From contig JAPUIR010000214.1 in assembly GCA_027296805.1 (NCBI GenBank), positions 1-8,277 on the forward strand: a stretch of 8,277 nt of DNA, read 5' to 3'. Every line of letters begins with the position of its first letter. Within the stretch, counting starts at the first letter, position 1. Positions 6,185 to 8,277 of the stretch are shown piece after piece. Origin of the DNA: Chloroflexota bacterium. GTDB taxonomy: Bacteria > Chloroflexota > Dehalococcoidia > Bin125. The position numbers and the translations under genes are program-made. The notes under the pieces were generated by a model. The model worked only from the letters and a program-made list of their open reading frames with translations, ran no database searches and had not been told where the DNA came from.

Positions 6185-7134
6185 CGCGACAGGACCGGGC
6201 CTGCCCGCAACTCCGCCACCGCCTCCGCGAGGGATGGCCCCGATGCGTCCTCCGCCGCGAGCGCGAAACGCACCGCGTGAAACGGCGCCACCGCCCCCAG
6301 TCGACGCACCCGCATGAAGAGGTCCCCGTCGACCGCCCCGCCACGACTGCGGTAGCTCTCCACCACCCGCCAGGTGAACTCAGCCCCGTAGCCGCGCATC
6401 AGCCCCGCGAAATCGATCGCCGGATCGCCGATCGCCGCATCACCCCAATCGATCACCCCGTCCAGCCCTCGCACCTCGTCGTCAACCAGGAGGTGAGCCG
6501 GCTCAAGATCGGCGTGGACCAGCGCGGGCTCGAAATCCCAGGCGCGATCATGGGCCAGGAAATCCCGCCACCAACGACGCAGCCGGCCCCGCTCCGTGAT
6601 CGTCAGCTCGCCCCGCAACCCGGGCATCACCGCGTCCCGCAACGACTCGTAGCCAGCTCTCCACTCGCGCAGGCCGGGAATGTCGAACGCCCGCGCCCGC
6701 TCCACAGAGAATCCGTGCAATTCCGATAAGAACCCCCCGATCGACGCCGCTAGCGGCTCCGCGTTCTCCTCGACGATCGCCTCTGGTCGCAGAGCGATGC
6801 CCGGCACCTTCCGGTACCCGCCGAAGCCCCAGGGGAAGTCGGGCTGCGGTCCGGCCTGCCACTCCGGGATCGGGATCGCGGGCGAGACGTGCGCGCGCAG
6901 GAACGGCAGCAAACGCCCCTCCTTGGCCTGGCTCTCCGCGCTCGCCTCGTGCCTCGGAAAGCGAAACACCAAGCCCCCCGTCGTCTCCACAGCCACGCCG
7001 TCCCAGCCCTCGTCCAGCAGTCGCACCGGCGCGATCTCCGCGAGTTGCGGAAACGCGATCTGGATCGCGCGGCCGTACGCCTCCACGGGGACGTCACGGG
7101 CCGGATCGACGGTCGTTCTGGGCTCGCTCACCAC
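6181..7134 (-). CDS. Aminoglycoside phosphotransferase (APH) family kinase
   Basis: A 317-residue cytoplasmic kinase-like protein of the APH/choline-kinase fold. The N-lobe shows LLDEGWDGVAVETTGGLVFR (39-58) followed by FPR (59-61), the glycine-containing nucleotide loop and lysine-strand region of this family. The catalytic loop is HADLEPAHLLVD (207-218), with D209 as the catalytic base and H214 where most APH enzymes have Asn. The metal-binding segment is DWGDAAIGDPAIDFAGL (229-245). The His substitution also occurs in APH(2'')-type enzymes, which the overall pattern resembles. It phosphorylates a hydroxyl group on a small molecule; most chromosomal members have no known drug substrate, so resistance should not be assumed. 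It starts at GTG 7134 (or GTG 7131), only 6 nt after the stop of the peptidase gene, with no clear ribosome-binding site, suggesting coupled translation. A later GTG at codon 17 is a weaker alternative. The gene ends in the CTAG shared with the convergent DinB gene. Confidence 0.87.
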   Translation of the reverse strand: MVSEPRTTVDPARDVPVEAYGRAIQIAFPQLAEIAPVRLLDEGWDGVAVETTGGLVFRFPRHEASAESQAKEGRLLPFLRAHVSPAIPIPEWQAGPQPDFPWGFGGYRKVPGIALRPEAIVEENAEPLAASIGGFLSELHGFSVERARAFDIPGLREWRAGYESLRDAVMPGLRGELTITERGRLRRWWRDFLAHDRAWDFEPALVHADLEPAHLLVDDEVRGLDGVIDWGDAAIGDPAIDFAGLMRGYGAEFTWRVVESYRSRGGAVDGDLFMRVRRLGAVAPFHAVRFALAAEDASGPSLAEAVAELRAGPVLSR

Positions 7135-7140
7135 CGCAGT

Positions 7141-8277
7141 CTACGACGCCGGTCCCGCCGGCAGGTGCAGCCCCGCAGACAGCCACTGCAACGGGTCCAC
7201 GTCCTGCCCATGCACGATCACCTCCCAGTGCAGATGCGGCCCCACCGCCAGCCCGCTGTCACCGATCTGCCCCAGCACGTCCCCGCGCTGCAGCAGCGTC
7301 CCTGACTCCAAGGTCGTCTGCGACATGTGCCAGTAGCCGGAGTAAACCCCGGCGCCGTGGTCCAAGATCACGCCCACGCCGTGCACCGGCAGCTCCCCCA
7401 CGAACACGGCCCGGCCCGCCGCCGGGGCGACAATCGGATCGCCGCGCTCACCGTCGATATCGTGGCCGTGGTGCCAGTCCGACGGCGGCGCCCCGTTGTA
7501 GGAGCGAGGCGCGCCGAAGATGCCCGTATCGTTGCCCACCACCGGCCGCGTCCACACCCCCCGCCAGAGGGGCGGACCGCTGATCGCGCGGTGCTCCACG
7601 AAGCGCACGTTTACGTCGATCGCGACCAACTCCGGCGCCAGCAACGCCTCGTCCCCCGGGATCAGCGTGATCTCCTCCACCGGCAGGCCTGCGTTCAGCA
7701 CCAAAAACTCGTCGAGATACGTCGTCTGATACGTCCCCCCTTCGTCGAACACATCGACGATCACCCGGTACGACCCCAGCTCGCTTAGGGGCGCGATGGG
7801 CACAAACCCCAACCAGGCACCCGCCTCCGCGACCATCCCGGTCGTCGCACCATTCACCGTGAGCAGCACCAAGCCCGCCTCAACGTTCAAAAGCTGCACG
7901 AAGACCACCTCGCCCTGTCGGATCACCCGCGGGCTCACCACCACACGCGGCTCGACCGTCTGGGCGTCTTCCTCCTCCGCCAGCCCGGGCTCTTCGCCCT
8001 CCTCCTCCGTGCCGGGTTCACTGGCCACCTGCGGCTCACCAGAAGTCTCCGGCTCGCTGGGCGGCGAGTCGTCGGAAGCGGCGACGGACCGCTGCTCCGC
8101 GACGGACTCCGTGGGCTCGCCCGACTCGTCCTCGAGCGGGAGCGCCTGGTCCGACGCCTCGGGATTGGGCTCCGCCACCTCACCCGCTTCTCGATCGCTA
8201 GCGGCGCGCGCAACCTCCTCCCCCGAAGGGGAGTCGTTCAGCACAACGGCGATCGCGACCGCCAGCCCCGCGACCAC
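7141..8277 (-). CDS. M23-family (LytM-like) zinc metallopeptidase, N-terminus beyond the window
   Basis: At least 378 residues of a secreted or membrane-anchored cell-wall peptidase. The visible N-terminus holds a hydrophobic segment (VAGLAVAIAVVL, 2-13), part of a signal or anchor helix. Residues about 15-110 form a disordered linker very rich in Glu, Ser and Pro. Residues about 110-200 look like a beta-rich domain, followed by the LytM-type catalytic domain (about 250-370). Zinc ligands are visible as H269-x3-D273 (WHHGHDID) and HLH at 348-350 (GPHLHWEV); H317 in YWHMS is the usual extra catalytic histidine. Such enzymes cut peptide cross-bridges in peptidoglycan, or act as regulators of wall hydrolases when motifs are lost; here they are complete. 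The frame is open through the right edge. A GTG coincides with the last bases (8275-8277), but a signal peptide normally has a basic segment before the helix, so the true start probably lies outside. It is the upstream gene of a pair with the APH kinase. Confidence 0.9.
   Translation of the reverse strand: MVAGLAVAIAVVLNDSPSGEEVARAASDREAGEVAEPNPEASDQALPLEDESGEPTESVAEQRSVAASDDSPPSEPETSGEPQVASEPGTEEEGEEPGLAEEEDAQTVEPRVVVSPRVIRQGEVVFVQLLNVEAGLVLLTVNGATTGMVAEAGAWLGFVPIAPLSELGSYRVIVDVFDEGGTYQTTYLDEFLVLNAGLPVEEITLIPGDEALLAPELVAIDVNVRFVEHRAISGPPLWRGVWTRPVVGNDTGIFGAPRSYNGAPPSDWHHGHDIDGERGDPIVAPAAGRAVFVGELPVHGVGVILDHGAGVYSGYWHMSQTTLESGTLLQRGDVLGQIGDSGLAVGPHLHWEVIVHGQDVDPLQWLSAGLHLPAGPAS

Noticed and set aside
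6194..6205. CGGGC-CT-GCCCG inverted repeat inside the kinase 3' end as a terminator for the DinB gene
   Set aside because: The stem is short, has a two-base loop, lies inside coding sequence and has no T-run.
6181..7134. Antibiotic-resistance gene
   Set aside because: The family name suggests it, but chromosomal APH-fold kinases are widespread with unknown substrates, and no mobile element or resistance context is present.

Overview
This is an 8.3 kb piece of a GC-rich bacterial chromosome. The combination of a fused iron-type ABC permease, an F420-type luciferase-like oxidoreductase, a DinB-fold protein and a beta-domain-plus-M23 peptidase with an acidic linker suggests Chloroflexota (Dehalococcoidia-like). 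An actinobacterium is the main alternative, and no gene here settles the question. I see no rRNA, tRNA, CRISPR array, transposase, phage gene or recognisable defence system. Gene density is high and all gaps are under 150 bp.

Layout. Bases 2-223 are the 3' end of an unrecognised acidic-tailed gene (+). Bases 319-624 encode a stand-alone ribosomal protein S14 of the long, cysteine-poor (zinc-independent) type (+), with a small dyad in its leader. Bases 625-768 are the regulatory region of the next operon. It holds a perfect 7-bp AT-rich inverted repeat (687-706) and a GC-rich hairpin (736-766) whose 3' arm is the Shine-Dalgarno sequence. Bases 769-4562 are a complete three-gene Fe(III)-type ABC importer (+): lipoprotein binding protein, two-domain permease and ATPase, with the last two overlapping by 8 bp. 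Bases 4652-6184 hold an LLM-class F420-dependent oxidoreductase and a DinB-fold protein (+), probably co-transcribed.

The DinB gene meets the minus-strand genes tail to tail, and both stop codons share a CTAG at 6181-6184. On the minus strand, an M23-family cell-wall peptidase (7141-8277, running off the right edge) is followed after 6 nt by an aminoglycoside-phosphotransferase-fold kinase (6181-7134).

The importer genes form one machine: the binding protein captures the ligand outside the membrane, the 12-helix permease forms the channel, and the ATPase drives it. Two possible control layers sit in front of it, a DNA dyad for a repressor and an RNA hairpin over the ribosome-binding site. 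The zinc-free S14 immediately upstream raises the possibility of a metal-limitation neighbourhood, which is an inference. The rest looks like ordinary housekeeping or accessory content. The most interesting part of the window is the 144-bp leader in front of the importer; I found no convincing new multi-gene system.
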